Source: LZORAL124-50-18 sp051208045 (GTDB lineage: Bacteria; Pseudomonadota; Gammaproteobacteria; Pseudomonadales; Oleiphilaceae). Taken from it: a DNA stretch of 64,000 nucleotides. Location: assembly GCA_051208045.1 (NCBI GenBank), contig JBPJFY010000002.1, forward strand, positions 124,001 to 188,000, given 5' to 3'. The stretch's first letter is position 1. Each line of letters begins with the position of its first letter. The position numbers were made by a program, and so were the translations under genes. Shown one piece after another: positions 40,920 to 50,257 of the stretch. The notes under the pieces are model-generated. The model had not been told where the DNA came from. It saw only the letters and a program-made list of their open reading frames with translations, and made no database searches.

Positions 40920-43898
40920 TCATCGCAGATGCATCGGGACTTTAAACACCCCGGTGTCCTTCCAGTGGCCGTTTCTATCTGGCAGCGTTTGTAAACTGAA
41001 CTGCACCTCGCTCACCGGTCGACTGTTGCCTTCCGCGTCTTCAATGTCCTGTACATCAAACACTTTGAAGGTGCGGTCTTCGTCTCGCGGAATCAATCCG
41101 AGGGTGATGGTCAGTGGCAAAGCCAGATAACGGGCGCGGTCCGGATCTTTAAAGTCCAACCGGAACAGCGGTGTGGCTGGCCAGCGCTCCACGCCCAGCT
41201 GTCGAAAGCCGACAAACATGGGGCCACTGAATTTGAACTGACTGGACAGGTCGGCCGACTTCTTCGACAAGGCGTCATCCAGGTTTAACTGACTGAAGTA
41301 CAGGTTCGTGTTTTTAATGTGTCCGGTGTCTTCCATCATGCCGATGAAGTTGATGGTACTCTGCATGTGAATATTGCGGCTCAATAACGTAAATCGTTCC
41401 AGGTGGCCCTCCGAGAGCGCGCACACCATGGCACCGACTGCCGCGGTGGTTTTCGGGTCGGCAAGATAGCCGTGATTGTTCCGGAACGGGTACCAGGTGC
41501 CGACCCGGTACTGATTCATAGGAATAATGCGATCGACCGTAACGGGCATTTTTGCCATCACCGCATTGCGTACCGCGGGCATCATGCTGGGTCGACCGGA
41601 AATCAGCAGGTAGTCGCACTCGCTGAGGTACACCAGTTCGCACATATCTGCCAGCACCGGCCCGATGGTTTGTGCGACGGTTTTATCCACGGCTTGCATG
41701 TTCAGGTCCAAGGTGACGTCCAGCAGAGCGAACTCACCGGCTCCCTGTGCGCGAGCGGCGTCTTCCAGAAAATCGATCACTTCCTGATGTGGCTGTTTAT
41801 CGCCACTCAACCATTCCCGAAGCGAGAGCGCAATCACCTGATTGCCCCGCTTGGGTTCGAACTGCTCATACAACTCCACAATGCGCAAAGCACAGGGCAT
41901 GGCCACCTGCAGTGCGAACTGGCGTTGCAGTGTCGCGCGTCGCACATCATCATTGGCGCGGGTGGCGCCAAGCAGCGAAACCAGCAGGTCCGATGAGTTG
42001 CGCGCGCCGCAGCTGTCGAGATGGTGGTGCAATGCCGGAATAACATGTTCTTCGATAATGGCGCTCAGAATATCATCGCCCGCGATGTTGAACCCTTCGC
42101 GCAGCTCATGTTCCGGTTTGAGTGCGGAGCCCTCCAGCAGACGATATTGGTTGATGATCAGATCGGTTGTGCCGCCGCCGATATCCAGGCTGGCAATGCG
42201 AATCGCACGGTTGTTTGACGCGTCATCGCTCTGGTTCAACGACGCCACGGGCCGGTTGGCTTCATAAAACAAGTCCATGTCGCCACGGTAATTGGCTTTG
42301 ATTTCGTTGTACAAAAAAACGGATTGGGTGCCGGTGGCTTCATCCCACTGCATCACCAGTTCCGGCGTGTGCTCCGGTGACAATTTGAACCCGTCAGCAA
42401 CAATCTTCAGGGCGAGGCTGGCCCACTTGTCGAACTGTCGTCGCTCGGGAATGGTCATGGCCGTGGGCATGGTGAGAATGATGCGATTGAGTCGCCGGGG
42501 CACATCGGTATAGGGGCGTTTTTTTCGCAGGGCAAAGCTGTTGATGTGGGTGATGGCTTGCGCAAACACTTCTGCCAGATAAAACAGCATCATGGAACTG
42601 CGGCTGTAGCGTGCACGGGTGGCGCAGATGGAATCGGGATCGTCCTGCTGCCAGGCATCGCCCGAGTTTGTCAGAAATCGGAAAAAACTGCCCTTGATGG
42701 CAGGCTCGTGACCCTGGGCATCCCGACGATCCCCCTGATTCGCCCGAAAGCGGTTGAACTGCCACTCATGAATCTGCTCGCGGGTATCCCAGAGATAGCG
42801 CTTGGGGCTGGATAGCCCGGTAATGCCTTCCGCGTTGGATGAATAGTAGGACAGCCGGGAGGCCTCCCAACCAATGCGGGCGGGCGTCGGCCAGGTAAAG
42901 GCGTCAGCGCGGCTTCGCCGGGTGAGCCGGTTATTGCCGAAAGCCTCCTGATGGAACTCAATTCGGGACGGGAACGGATCACGATAGACATGCTCGGCCC
43001 GACTCAAATCCCGAAGTTCCAGCGAGTAGCAACTGTTAAAATCCACGGCATCGAATCCGGAGGACTCCACCAGAATGCCACAGGTGCGGGAGTTTCCCAT
43101 ATCCACCGCGAGATCCACCTTGATCACCTCATCCAGCCCGGATTGGCTGACGTTATCGATGAACCGGAGATACGGAATATCGTCACTTTCGCCAATCAGG
43201 TGGATGAGCGCACTGTATTGCGCCCAGATGTCAAAGGTCGAGGTGCGAGCCTTTCGTGCATGATACTGACGTTCACTGAACTGATTGAACAGGTATTCAT
43301 CGTAGGCGTGTTCGACAATGCTTCGGCTCCACTCGGCGTCGAACATCCAGGCGATTTCTCCCTGGCGGTAGGCCAGAGCAAATTCGGTATTGACGGGGAT
43401 ATCTTCCGGGCAGGGCGCGGCATAGGGGCGGCGATCATAACGCGGCAGTAGGGCGGTATCCACTGCCACCACCAGTCGGTGCGTATAGCCCTCCGCATCG
43501 GGTTGGTCGAGCGCGACAATGCGCATGCGTACCCAGTTCAACGGCCCTTGATCAAAGCGTTTCACACCCGCCCCGGTCACCGACTGAATTTTCATCATCG
43601 GCATGGGTAGCCAGGCGTTTTGAAACGTTTCGAAAATGCGATCTTTGTTGGTGCGGATCAGCTCTTCGCTGTGATCGAAAATCTGTTCACCGTCGGAGTC
43701 AATGTAGCTCAATCCGCTGGGGTCCTGCTCCAGTTCCAGCAGCCGTGTTTGACTGCCTTGGGTTTTGGCACGAAACAGCGGGGCCTGCCCCAGTTGATCG
43801 ACAGAAAAGCCGAAGTCGAGAAACTGAATACCGGAATTCGGTACCAGAGAAACAGCACGGACTTTCCTGTCGGGTTGATTGATCGGCTCGGCTAGCAC
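40920..43898 (-). CDS. srfB: SrfB family protein, Hsp70/actin-like ATPase
   Basis: The 992-residue protein belongs to virulence factor family SrfB and has the actin/Hsp70 ATPase motifs in order. Phosphate 1 is VDMGNSRTCGILVES (266-274 core), phosphate 2 is SLDIGGGTTDLII (571-579 core), and an adenosine-type LLISGRPSMMPAV lies near 764. About 250 N-terminal residues precede the first motif. Start GTG 43898 has AGGAG seven bases upstream. No signal or membrane segment is seen, so it is cytosolic. It is the first gene of the operon. In Salmonella it is co-encoded with srfA and srfC; here three further proteins are added to the set. Confidence 0.88.
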   Translation of the reverse strand: MLAEPINQPDRKVRAVSLVPNSGIQFLDFGFSVDQLGQAPLFRAKTQGSQTRLLELEQDPSGLSYIDSDGEQIFDHSEELIRTNKDRIFETFQNAWLPMPMMKIQSVTGAGVKRFDQGPLNWVRMRIVALDQPDAEGYTHRLVVAVDTALLPRYDRRPYAAPCPEDIPVNTEFALAYRQGEIAWMFDAEWSRSIVEHAYDEYLFNQFSERQYHARKARTSTFDIWAQYSALIHLIGESDDIPYLRFIDNVSQSGLDEVIKVDLAVDMGNSRTCGILVESSGFDAVDFNSCYSLELRDLSRAEHVYRDPFPSRIEFHQEAFGNNRLTRRSRADAFTWPTPARIGWEASRLSYYSSNAEGITGLSSPKRYLWDTREQIHEWQFNRFRANQGDRRDAQGHEPAIKGSFFRFLTNSGDAWQQDDPDSICATRARYSRSSMMLFYLAEVFAQAITHINSFALRKKRPYTDVPRRLNRIILTMPTAMTIPERRQFDKWASLALKIVADGFKLSPEHTPELVMQWDEATGTQSVFLYNEIKANYRGDMDLFYEANRPVASLNQSDDASNNRAIRIASLDIGGGTTDLIINQYRLLEGSALKPEHELREGFNIAGDDILSAIIEEHVIPALHHHLDSCGARNSSDLLVSLLGATRANDDVRRATLQRQFALQVAMPCALRIVELYEQFEPKRGNQVIALSLREWLSGDKQPHQEVIDFLEDAARAQGAGEFALLDVTLDLNMQAVDKTVAQTIGPVLADMCELVYLSECDYLLISGRPSMMPAVRNAVMAKMPVTVDRIIPMNQYRVGTWYPFRNNHGYLADPKTTAAVGAMVCALSEGHLERFTLLSRNIHMQSTINFIGMMEDTGHIKNTNLYFSQLNLDDALSKKSADLSSQFKFSGPMFVGFRQLGVERWPATPLFRLDFKDPDRARYLALPLTITLGLIPRDEDRTFKVFDVQDIEDAEGNSRPVSEVQFSLQTLPDRNGHWKDTGVFKVPMHLR

Positions 43899-43980
43899 CC
43901 ACTCTCTCCTGTGTGATTTTGTCCAAGTAAATCAAAGTATAGCGGGAAAAGGAAGGGGCGAGTACGCTGATCGAGGCGGA

Positions 43981-44616
43981 TCAATCACCACCGCACCCGC
44001 CACCACAGTCGCTGCCGCCGGAATCGCTGTCACCCCCACAACCGGAACCACACCCGATGTGGCTGGCACAGTAATCGGCAGTTGCCACGCGTTTGCAGTC
44101 CAGGGCGTAGAAAAAACCATCGGTGATGTTGAGTTCTTTGTCCATCGCAAAGAGCAGGGGCAAGCGCTCCGGATGCTTCGAATCGATGCCTTCCCGTTTG
44201 CAGGCGAGCCACCAGGCACGCTTGATGCCTTCCTGTGCCAACGTGGGGGAGGACATAGCCTGCGCGGGGGTATGATGCAGATACCGCCCGAAGGCCCGCT
44301 GGCAATACTGATGGTAGCGCCGTGTGTTGAGAATAAATTCATGCCAGGCCACATCCACGGCCTGCGAAGGCATGGACACCATACGCTGACCCGCGGTATG
44401 GCACAGGTAAAAGTATTCGCGCAAACCATCCAGCACTTTCTGTGCCTGCTCCGGTTTCAGGTGGGGGTAGGTCTCGCTGAGTTTCTGTTTCACACTGACC
44501 GGCAGGGCAGTGCGTTCGATGTGACGCTTCTGTCGGGCGCTGCGAATCCTGGTGTACAAGAAAAACCCGACCGCCAGTGCCAGGAGAGAAAACACGGCAA
44601 TTTCTGGAAGAGCCAT
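43981..44616 (-). CDS. DUF1399-like (glycine-rich domain) protein with Cys/Gly tail
   Basis: ATG 44616 has AGAGG nine bases upstream. An N-terminal hydrophobic helix (about 4-20) anchors the protein. The core contains VDVAWHEFILNTRRYHQYC, similar to the WH-LH-TR-Y signature of DUF1399/glycine-rich-domain proteins of plants and bacteria. The last 30 residues are Gly/Cys/Asp-rich (GCGSGCGGD, CGGGCGGD), suggesting metal binding or disulfides. It is 82 bp upstream of srfB on the same strand and may belong to the srf operon. Function is unknown. Confidence 0.65.
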   Translation of the reverse strand: MALPEIAVFSLLALAVGFFLYTRIRSARQKRHIERTALPVSVKQKLSETYPHLKPEQAQKVLDGLREYFYLCHTAGQRMVSMPSQAVDVAWHEFILNTRRYHQYCQRAFGRYLHHTPAQAMSSPTLAQEGIKRAWWLACKREGIDSKHPERLPLLFAMDKELNITDGFFYALDCKRVATADYCASHIGCGSGCGGDSDSGGSDCGGGCGGD

Positions 44617-44799
44617 CGCAAACGACCTCTGTATCAAGGGATTCCGTGAAGAACCTGCACACAGTATAGGCGATGAGTTTCAAACCGCACTGTCCGAGCC
44701 TGGGATCGGGTGCAGGTGTGACGCGCAGTAAAAAAAAGATAACAAAGTCTCACTTTTTGATATTGAGGCTTCGCATCGCTGCCTGGAATGGATATATTT

Positions 44800-44813
44800 T
44801 GTACAAATGTACA
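44800..44813. promoter_or_regulatory. Double TGTACA site upstream of the PLC-lectin gene
   Basis: TGTACA-AA-TGTACA lies 57 bp before the start codon, in the divergent gap. Each half is itself palindromic. It could bind a dimeric regulator; none is identified. Confidence 0.35.
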
Positions 44814-44869
44814 GTTATGTGCATTTGACGAATAAATACAAAAACACTCAGACAAAGAAAGGTCGAACA

Positions 44870-46534
44870 ATGAAAACAATATGGACGGCCGGTCTGTTGA
44901 CCGTTGGGCTCATGGCAGCTCAGACCAGCACGGCAGCAAACCTGGAAGACTATCAAAACAGTTGGGAGTTCAAAGCCCTGCAGCTGCAGGAGCGGATGGA
45001 TATGGGCGAGCCTTTAGGGAAGGCACACCTGTTGAAAACCCATAACAGCTACAACTCGGAAGCGTACCGAAACCTGGGCAGCTACTACGATCCCAATCAA
45101 AAGCTGAGCCTCGTGGCACAACTGGATATGGGTATTCGGGCGATCGAACTCGATGTGCATGATTTCAATGGCGATTTGCTCCTGTGTCACGGCCAGAGCA
45201 ATCATACCGGCTGCAGCATCTTCGATCGTAAGTTTGAAGACGGTATTAAAGAAGTTGCCAGCTGGCTGACGCAGGCCAATCACCGCGACCAGATGATTAT
45301 TCTTTACATCGAAGAGCATGTGGATGGGCGTTACAACGATTTGATGCAGGTGATGAACCAGCACCTGGGTAGCCTGATCTACAAGCCCGCCAACTGCCAG
45401 AGCATGCCCACCACCATCAGTAAAGCGGATGTGATTAATGCAGGCAAGCAGGTGATCGTCATTGGCGGCAATTGCGCGACGACGGGCTGGAGCCAGTTTG
45501 CCTACAACGGGAATTACCCGACGGACAATGATTCGTTTTATGCCTGGCCAGACTGTCGGACGGACAAATACAGCACGGCCTATATCCAGTCGCATGTGGT
45601 GCGCATGTATGAAGACAGCACGAATCTGTCCTCCTGGTTTGGCGACCCGCCGCCAGACATCACGCCAGACAGAATGCGCCAGGCCATGGAATGTGGCTTT
45701 GGTGTGATTGGTCTCGATCAGCTGGAGTATTTTGATAGCCGATTGCGCGCGGCAATCTGGAGCTGGGGGGAGAATGAGCCCAACAACTGGAACAATGCCG
45801 AGGACTGTGCCACACAGCGTGGCGATGGGCGCTTTAATGATTTGAACTGTTCGGCGCAGTTGTCCTTTGCCTGTTATCACGCCGCGAATGACCAGTGGGC
45901 GGTGACCTCGGGTGCCGGCGACTGGACTCAGGGTGACGCATATTGCTCGGCCGAGCTGGGCGCGGGCTGGCGCTTCGATGTGCCCCGAAGTGCGTGGCAA
46001 AACAAGCGACTGCTGACGGCGAAGGAGGCGCAGGGCGTCTACCACGATGTGTGGCTCAACTATTCCGACCGAGTGACGGAAGGCGACTGGAAACCCGTCG
46101 GCTTCCCCGCGTTGACACCCCCCGGCAATACGCAACCGGTGGTCTACCGAAAATTACGCAATGACAAAGGCAAGTGTCTTGACCTTGAAGGGCGCAGCAC
46201 CTCGAATGGCACCGAGATACACCAGTGGAGCTGCCACGGCGCTGACAGTCAGCTGTGGTATCAGGATAGCCAGGGTTTGATTCGCAATAAAATGGACCCC
46301 AATAAATGCATGGATGTGAGTGGTGCCGGTACCGGCAAAGGTGCTCGTGTGCATTTGTGGAGTTGTCACGGCGGAGCCAATCAAGTGTGGCAACGTGGTG
46401 TGAGCAATACCTTCCGGCCCGCTCATGCGCCCCATATGGTACTCGACATTAAAGATCCCTTCTGGGGGAATGGCCAGCGGGCGCACCTCTGGACCTATCA
46501 TGGCGGTAAATCCCAGCGCTGGGCCTGGGACTAA
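44870..46534 (+). CDS. Secreted PI-PLC-like phosphodiesterase with C-type-lectin-like and ricin-type lectin modules
   Basis: A signal peptide (1-23) is followed by a PLC-X-like barrel (about 50-295). The first catalytic His is in LKTHNSYN (58), acidic metal ligands are in IELDVHDFNGD (93-97) and the second His is in LLCHGQS (107). Residues 298-408 carry C-type lectin motifs in reversed order: WGENEPNNWNNAEDC and FNDLNC...FACY come before DWTQGDAYC and VWLNYSD. Residues 425-554 are a ricin-type beta-trefoil with QLW, QVW and QRW repeats. It probably binds glycans or surfaces and cleaves a phosphodiester lipid or related substrate outside the cell. AAAGG precedes ATG 44870. It stands alone with its own terminator. 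Confidence 0.88.
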   Translation: MKTIWTAGLLTVGLMAAQTSTAANLEDYQNSWEFKALQLQERMDMGEPLGKAHLLKTHNSYNSEAYRNLGSYYDPNQKLSLVAQLDMGIRAIELDVHDFNGDLLLCHGQSNHTGCSIFDRKFEDGIKEVASWLTQANHRDQMIILYIEEHVDGRYNDLMQVMNQHLGSLIYKPANCQSMPTTISKADVINAGKQVIVIGGNCATTGWSQFAYNGNYPTDNDSFYAWPDCRTDKYSTAYIQSHVVRMYEDSTNLSSWFGDPPPDITPDRMRQAMECGFGVIGLDQLEYFDSRLRAAIWSWGENEPNNWNNAEDCATQRGDGRFNDLNCSAQLSFACYHAANDQWAVTSGAGDWTQGDAYCSAELGAGWRFDVPRSAWQNKRLLTAKEAQGVYHDVWLNYSDRVTEGDWKPVGFPALTPPGNTQPVVYRKLRNDKGKCLDLEGRSTSNGTEIHQWSCHGADSQLWYQDSQGLIRNKMDPNKCMDVSGAGTGKGARVHLWSCHGGANQVWQRGVSNTFRPAHAPHMVLDIKDPFWGNGQRAHLWTYHGGKSQRWAWD

Positions 46535-46557
46535 CGTCCATCTCCTCTTCTCATCCC

Positions 46558-46585
46558 AAGGGATGTTTCGTTTGAAACATCCCTT
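46558..46585 (+). terminator. Terminator of the PLC-lectin gene
   Basis: AAGGGATGTTTC and GAAACATCCCTT pair perfectly (12 bp) around GTTT, 23 bases after the stop codon. It has only a weak T-tract. Confidence 0.7.
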
Positions 46586-46625
46586 GCTATACTTAGGGTG
46601 CCTTTCTTTCGATGTATGACGCCCT

Positions 46626-49052
46626 ATGACGCAATCTGACTCACAATCCGCCCTCACTGAACTGCAAAAAAAGTATGTGGCTGCGCTGCCCACGCGTTTA
46701 AAGCACGTGCAGCAATACTGGGATAACCTCAAGCAGGTCAACTGGAGCGACAAGAACCTGGCCAGTCTGCACACGCTGGTTCACCAACTGGCAGGGAATG
46801 GCAAAACGTTCGGCTTTGAGCAATTGAGCTTGCATGCCAGCGAGCTGGAAATGATGTTGATGCCACTCATGGAGTCTCAGCTCCCGCCGAGTGCACACGA
46901 AAAGTCGGCATTAGAGCGGAAACTTAAGCTGCTGGTGAAAGCGGGCGAGGTTCAGCCAGAGGCGATGACTTCTGCCGTAGCCAGGAAACGGGCCGTGAAA
47001 CGCGGTCATGTCTTTGTGGTGGACGACGACCCCGTTTCACTTACCTATTTCGAAGTGGTGCTTCAGGACCTGGGCTATGAGGTGTCGCGCTTTCAATATT
47101 TGAAAGACTTGTTTGCTGCGCTGGAGGACCAGTCTCCAGATCTGATTATTCTGGATGTGGTACTCACTGAAGGCAAAATGGCGGGTATTGAAGCCATTCG
47201 CAAAGTGCGCGCACTCTGTGGCGAGCACGTGCCGGTCGTGGTGGTCTCCGCCCGCACGGATTTTGTCGCCAAGTTGAAGGCCGTGCGAGAGGGGGCGAAT
47301 GGCTTTCTGATCAAACCCATCAGTGATGTGCAGGTGTTAAAAAGTGTGCTGGAAGAAAACCTCCAGGCCAATGCAGACACCGAAAAACAGGTTCTGGTGA
47401 TTGATGATGACGAGTATCTGGCGGAAAATCTGGTGCACGTACTGAATGGCGCTGGCTATCAGGCACGGGCCATTCACAATCCGGCGGAAATCTTTAAAGC
47501 CCTCGAAGCCCGGTTACCCCGCGTGATCCTGATGGATTACCACATGCCACACTGCAGTGGCGTGGAACTGGCGGAAATGTTGCGTCAGGATGAGCGTTAC
47601 ATGACGATCCCGATCGTCTTCCTGTCGACAGAAAAAAGTCTGGAAATCCAGCAACAGGCCGTCAGCATTACGGGCAACGATTTCCTGGTGAAACCCGTCG
47701 ACAATGAGCGGTTGCACACCGTGTTAAGTCGGGTGGTGAAGCGATCCCGTCATTTGCGCACCCAGATCAATAGCCTGAGTCAGTATCGGGTGGGTTCCCG
47801 ACTGGTGAATCTACAGTGGTTTTTTTCCGAGTTGGAATCCGTAACGGGGGCCGCACAAAACAGCCAGAAAGCCCATTATCTCGCCTACGTGACACTGGAT
47901 AAAACGGAGTTCCTGCGTGAGCGACTGGGTTGGCATGGCGTGTCTGATTTGATAGACCAGTTTGGTGAATGGCTGGCCTTATTCGTGGGCGAAGGTCAAT
48001 TCGTCTCCCAATGCGATAATCATTCGTACCTGTTGCTCACGAAGCCTTACACCGCCATCGAAGCGGATGAATTCTGCCTGAACCTGGTCAATCGAACTGC
48101 GAAAAAAGCCTACGCAGTCGGTGACAGTGAGGTCAAGGTCACCATGAGTCTGGCCTATTATCGCATTACCGAGCAAACCGGGCGCGTAGACGCTGCACTG
48201 TCTCAAGTGGAGGAAGGTGCGAACATCCTGCTCAAAGCTGGCGGCAACAAAGCCGAGTTGTGGCCTCGGGTGAAAACGGCGGATGCCGAAAAAGCGCCAG
48301 CAGTGGACGACAGTATTGCGGCTGCGATCCGGAACAAAGCGTTTCGACTGGTGTATCAGCCCATCGTTAACCTGGATACCAGCGAAAAATTTTTTGAAGC
48401 GTTGGTGCGGTTGCAGGATGACCAGAAAAAACTGATTTTACCGGCTCAATTCATGCCCCACATCGAACAGCGACAGCTCCAGTTTGAGATGGACCGCTGG
48501 GTGTTTGACAATGCCGTCAAGACGCTACAGCTCTATGGTGCGAAGGAACAACAGGAGCTAACGCTCTTTGTGAAACTGGCGCCGGTGGACAAGGATCTAA
48601 ACCGGTACATTCCGTTCGTGAGTAACGTATTACGCAATTCAGCGTTCCGCGGCGCGCAAAAGTTGTATTTGCAAGTGAGTGAAAATTGGGCCATCACGAA
48701 TCAGGACAGACTCCAGAAGAATATGGAAGACTTACGCGCATTGAAATGTGGCATTGTGCTGGATCACGCTGGTGCACATGAGCACAGTACGGCGCTGATC
48801 AAACGGTTAGCACCGGATTTCATACGGCTGGACAGTTCGCTAATTCGTCTGTTGGCCAACAGCAAAGAGCAGCAAACAAAAATTCAGCAATTGCTGGCGG
48901 TGACGAAAGAGAAAAACATCAAAATCATCGCCGGTATGGTTGAGGACGCACCGACCTTCGCTCAGCTTTGGGGCATGGGCGTTCGTTATTTTCAGGGATA
49001 CTTTATTCAGCACCCAGACCCCACATTGAATTTTGATCCGGTGGATCTGTAA
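46626..49052 (+). CDS. Hpt-REC-REC-degenerate GGDEF-degenerate EAL regulator (FimX-like)
   Basis: The order in 808 residues is: Hpt domain with His53 (LVHQLAGNGKTFGF); REC1 with Asp177 and Lys230; REC2 with Asp304 and Lys356; a GGDEF-like domain (about 410-550) without the GGDEF motif; and an EAL domain (about 565-800). EAL itself is kept (591-593), but the substrate Asn is Lys (FVKLAP), the DDFG metal site reads LDHAG, and later acidic residues are lost. It is therefore probably a c-di-GMP binder, not an enzyme, as in FimX. Both REC domains look phosphorylatable. No ribosome site is obvious at ATG 46626. A link to the PilT/PilU system 14 kb away is only a suggestion. Confidence 0.85.
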   Translation: MTQSDSQSALTELQKKYVAALPTRLKHVQQYWDNLKQVNWSDKNLASLHTLVHQLAGNGKTFGFEQLSLHASELEMMLMPLMESQLPPSAHEKSALERKLKLLVKAGEVQPEAMTSAVARKRAVKRGHVFVVDDDPVSLTYFEVVLQDLGYEVSRFQYLKDLFAALEDQSPDLIILDVVLTEGKMAGIEAIRKVRALCGEHVPVVVVSARTDFVAKLKAVREGANGFLIKPISDVQVLKSVLEENLQANADTEKQVLVIDDDEYLAENLVHVLNGAGYQARAIHNPAEIFKALEARLPRVILMDYHMPHCSGVELAEMLRQDERYMTIPIVFLSTEKSLEIQQQAVSITGNDFLVKPVDNERLHTVLSRVVKRSRHLRTQINSLSQYRVGSRLVNLQWFFSELESVTGAAQNSQKAHYLAYVTLDKTEFLRERLGWHGVSDLIDQFGEWLALFVGEGQFVSQCDNHSYLLLTKPYTAIEADEFCLNLVNRTAKKAYAVGDSEVKVTMSLAYYRITEQTGRVDAALSQVEEGANILLKAGGNKAELWPRVKTADAEKAPAVDDSIAAAIRNKAFRLVYQPIVNLDTSEKFFEALVRLQDDQKKLILPAQFMPHIEQRQLQFEMDRWVFDNAVKTLQLYGAKEQQELTLFVKLAPVDKDLNRYIPFVSNVLRNSAFRGAQKLYLQVSENWAITNQDRLQKNMEDLRALKCGIVLDHAGAHEHSTALIKRLAPDFIRLDSSLIRLLANSKEQQTKIQQLLAVTKEKNIKIIAGMVEDAPTFAQLWGMGVRYFQGYFIQHPDPTLNFDPVDL

Positions 49053-49150
49053 GCGCGGGAACGTTTGTCATCCGCAAAAGTTCGCAAAAACCTGAGGTTT
49101 CATCTATTTCTTAAGGTGCGTACCCGTTTGATGCAGCGAAGGAGATTTCG

Positions 49151-50257
49151 ATGAGAATGTTTACATATGCCCGTTGGTTGGTTTATCTGCTCTGTGTCTT
49201 CTCCCTGTCTGCGCGGGCTGCGTTGCCTGCGAATTGTATTGATCGGCTCAAACAAGAGAGTGAACGCAGGTTGCAGTCTGTAGAGCGGACACTCAACGAA
49301 ACCAATAAATCCCAGGAAAACCAGTTTAACAAGATCGACAAGAACTGGCGTGATTTCGCGATGTATTACAAAGGGAATTGGGCGATGGAGTGCGTCAAGG
49401 TGATCCCTGAAAATGAAGCCGCGTTCAATACGTATTTAAAGGAGCGTGCGACGCCGTTGCTCCATCGAGTGAGTGCGCGTATGAAAGAGTTATGTACAGC
49501 GATTAGCAGGGAGCGGATTGGTCAGCGGCTGGATGAGATTCACAAGTATGCGGCCGAGGGAAATGCCAAGGTCGCCAGTAAAAAGGCAGAACACCTCAGA
49601 AAAGAGATTGAGAAGAACAAAATAATCAGTCGCTGCTCTCCGATGAAGGAAGAAGTTGCCCGCTTGCTGGACGTTGAACTTCCCACCATCTTGGGACAAG
49701 CAGAACTCGCTTCCGAAATTAAAACAGTAACGACCTATCTGCCTAACGTGGTTAATACCTGGAATCGTGCACAAGCAGCCTTTGAGAAAAAAAACGAAGC
49801 GCCGGGTTATCTGGAAGGGAGGCAGGGGCAGACCGACTACAGCAATGCCGTAGAGAAGTGTCGTGCGAGTATGGATGCGCTGAAAAAAGGTGGAATGAAA
49901 TCGGAGAGCGCATTGGTGACCATCGACGGGAAGTCGCTGACATTGGGTGATGCCACTCAGTTAGTTGAGGATATTTCTTCGAGTCTCGGTACATTTTATG
50001 CACGGGTTGAAGCCCACAACAAACAACTGGAAGCAGAATGGCGTGGTAAATGGGAAAGTTCCAATGTCAAAGGCGAGGGCATGATAGCCGTATTTCGCGA
50101 AAACAAAAAACGTATCCCCGCCGTCGAAGACCTGGGTACGCAGGTCATATGGACATACAGAAGCTATACTACCGGCAGTTTATTCCATGACTGTAAAGAG
50201 TATATCTTCAAGCCCGACGGTGAATTATTGAATCGCCGGGTGTATAAGTGTGAATAG
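49151..50257 (+). CDS. Exported helical protein of unknown function
   Basis: A signal peptide (about 1-23, LSARA) is followed by charged, heptad-rich helices (ERRLQSVERTLNETNKSQENQF; KVASKKAEHLRKEIEK). A short C-terminal beta region with two Cys follows (FHDCKEYIFKPDGELLNRRVYKCE). ATG 49151 has AAGGAG upstream. The last eight bases overlap the start of the next gene, so the two are co-translated. I do not recognise the family. It is probably periplasmic or secreted and may pair with its downstream neighbour. Confidence 0.75.
   Translation: MRMFTYARWLVYLLCVFSLSARAALPANCIDRLKQESERRLQSVERTLNETNKSQENQFNKIDKNWRDFAMYYKGNWAMECVKVIPENEAAFNTYLKERATPLLHRVSARMKELCTAISRERIGQRLDEIHKYAAEGNAKVASKKAEHLRKEIEKNKIISRCSPMKEEVARLLDVELPTILGQAELASEIKTVTTYLPNVVNTWNRAQAAFEKKNEAPGYLEGRQGQTDYSNAVEKCRASMDALKKGGMKSESALVTIDGKSLTLGDATQLVEDISSSLGTFYARVEAHNKQLEAEWRGKWESSNVKGEGMIAVFRENKKRIPAVEDLGTQVIWTYRSYTTGSLFHDCKEYIFKPDGELLNRRVYKCE

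Noticed and set aside
45014..46135. 373-codon open frame on the minus strand
   Set aside because: It is antisense to the PLC-lectin gene, which has catalytic and lectin motifs.
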